Shown here piece by piece: positions 22,748 through 23,581 of a stretch of DNA of 23,581 nucleotides. A program made the translations under genes and the position numbers. Source of the DNA: Comamonadaceae bacterium (GTDB lineage: Bacteria; Pseudomonadota; Gammaproteobacteria; Burkholderiales; Burkholderiaceae_C); NCBI GenBank assembly GCA_947374505.1, contig CANCCE010000013.1, positions 1 to 23,581 of the forward strand, written 5' to 3'. The notes beneath the pieces are model-generated. The model was not told where the DNA came from and made no database searches. It was given only the letters and a program-made list of their open reading frames with translations. Numbering within the stretch: the first letter of the stretch is position 1; each line of letters opens with the position of its first letter.

Positions 22748-22765
22748 AGTCCATATTGTGGAATA
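22748..22765 (-). promoter_or_regulatory. GGACT-type operator, copy D, next to the IclR start codon
   Basis: Read on the minus strand this is TATTC-CACAATAT-GGACT: an intact GGACT and a weak left half. It ends five bases before the IclR ATG at 22770, where a bound protein would block translation start or transcription, so autoregulation is likely (inference). Confidence 0.45.
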
Positions 22766-22769
22766 ACAA

Positions 22770-23581
22770 ATGAAGCCTGAAGACAACCTTGATGTCGACG
22801 CATCACTCGGCACCCAGGTGATCAGAAGAACAGCCGTGCTCTTGCGGCTGTTGACTGCCCACAATCGAATCGGCATGCGCTTAGTGGACTTGTATCGTGG
22901 CGCCGGCATCCAGCGCTCCACCGCGCATCGCCTGCTGCAGGGATTGGTGGCCGAGCGCCTGGTGACTCAACATCAGGAATCGAAGCGCTATTTTCTTGGC
23001 CTGGCGATCTATGAAATGGGACTCGCCGCAGCACCGCCTTTGCAACTGCGTGACCTGTGCCAGCCCCACCTGCTGGCCGTTGCAGAGCAGACCGGCGACA
23101 CGGTATTTCTATCGGTGCGCTCTGGCTTTGACGGCGTCTGCATCGATCGCAAAGAAGGCGCGTTCCCCATCAAAGCCTTCGTGCTGGAACCGGGGCGGCG
23201 TCGGCCGCTGTCGGTGGGGAGCGGCAATATCGCCATCCTGAGCGGCCTACCCGACGACGAAATTACGCGTATCTGCGCTGCCAATCAGGCGCGCGTTACC
23301 GAACGCTACCCCCGCTACAGTGACGCCGAGTTCGAGCGTCGCCTAGGGGAAGTGCGACGCACCGGATACGCCCTGACCGACGTTCTCGAGACGGTCGGCG
23401 TGCGCGCCGTTGCCATGCGTATCCGTGATGCCAGTGGCGAGGCGTTCGCCGCCATCAGCGTCTCCACCCTCAATTCACGCCTGGAAGGCGAGCGGGTACG
23501 CGAAGTGGTGACTTACCTGGCCGATGCGGTTGCGGCGGTGGAAGCCGAATTGGCCAATGCCGGGTACCGGAGTGCAACGGC
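22770..23581 (+). CDS. IclR family transcriptional regulator, C-terminal end beyond the window
   Basis: The frame is open from the ATG at 22770 to the last base, about 270 residues, with no stop in the window; family members are 250-280 residues, so little is missing. The N-terminal winged helix-turn-helix covers about residues 16-75 (VIRRTAVLLRLLTAHNRIGM, then GIQRSTAHRLLQGLVAERLV). The effector domain includes RDLCQPHLLAVAEQTGDTVFLSV, GVCIDRKEG, the RRPLSVGSGNIAIL segment with a GSG in place of the usual GAGG, and TGYALTDVLETVGVRAVAMRI. IclR proteins bind a small-molecule carboxylate and repress or activate catabolic operons. It is divergent from the ten-gene operon and probably controls it, itself and the 9397-9644 promoters through the shared GGACT motif. 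Confidence 0.93.
   Translation, partial: MKPEDNLDVDASLGTQVIRRTAVLLRLLTAHNRIGMRLVDLYRGAGIQRSTAHRLLQGLVAERLVTQHQESKRYFLGLAIYEMGLAAAPPLQLRDLCQPHLLAVAEQTGDTVFLSVRSGFDGVCIDRKEGAFPIKAFVLEPGRRRPLSVGSGNIAILSGLPDDEITRICAANQARVTERYPRYSDAEFERRLGEVRRTGYALTDVLETVGVRAVAMRIRDASGEAFAAISVSTLNSRLEGERVREVVTYLADAVAAVEAELANAGYRSAT

Overview
The window looks like chromosomal DNA from a betaproteobacterium, most likely Burkholderiales and perhaps Comamonadaceae-like. The reasons are three periplasmic binding proteins of the Bug/TctC type, many CaiB/BaiF CoA-transferases, a GC-rich codon bias and a SlyX/YebC/DUF3297 housekeeping neighbourhood. This assignment is inference from gene content only. No RNA gene, insertion sequence, CRISPR array or attachment site was seen. 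Region 1 (1-4000): the start of slyX leaves the window on the minus strand, divergent from a YebC-family gene that converges on a DUF3297 gene (they share one TTAA for both stops). Next comes a minus-strand set: a CysB-like LysR regulator, a small exported protein with beta-barrel features, and an exported S8 (subtilisin-type) peptidase. Region 2 (3857-7950): divergent from the LysR gene is a plus-strand set: aldo/keto reductase, an alpha/beta hydrolase close in layout to the C-C hydrolase of pyridine nicotine breakdown, and a Bug/TctC binding protein. A separate exported alpha/beta hydrolase follows. Region 3 (8014-23581) is a coherent accessory catabolic cluster of about 15.5 kb. An IclR regulator at the right edge, truncated by the window end, is divergent from a ten-gene, tightly packed minus-strand operon (22619 down to 12111). 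In transcription order this is: PrpF-family isomerase, Bug/TctC binding protein, Ldh2-type dehydrogenase, MmgE/PrpD protein, two overlapping CaiB/BaiF CoA-transferases, enoyl-CoA hydratase, thiolase-like protein, DUF35 Zn-ribbon/OB protein, and D-2-hydroxyacid dehydrogenase. Facing it is a second divergent unit: a plus-strand MmgE/PrpD plus Bug/TctC pair, and a minus-strand CoA-transferase with permuted domain order. Both divergent intergenic regions carry copies of the same GGACT-based 18-bp motif, so one IclR regulon probably covers all of it. The genes suggest a route for an unsaturated or branched di- or tricarboxylate: capture by Bug proteins, isomerisation (PrpF), hydration/dehydration or decarboxylation (MmgE/PrpD), CoA activation (CaiB/BaiF), hydration (enoyl-CoA hydratase) and C-C cleavage. 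The cleavage step is the most interesting part. The thiolase-like protein has lost the thiolase cysteine but keeps two tyrosines spaced as in the steroid side-chain retro-aldolase Ltp2, and it sits next to a DUF35 partner as Ltp2 does. I therefore propose a CoA-dependent retro-aldolase pathway for a small carboxylic acid. The substrate is unknown. An itaconate/citramalyl-CoA-like scheme is one consistent option, not a demonstrated one.
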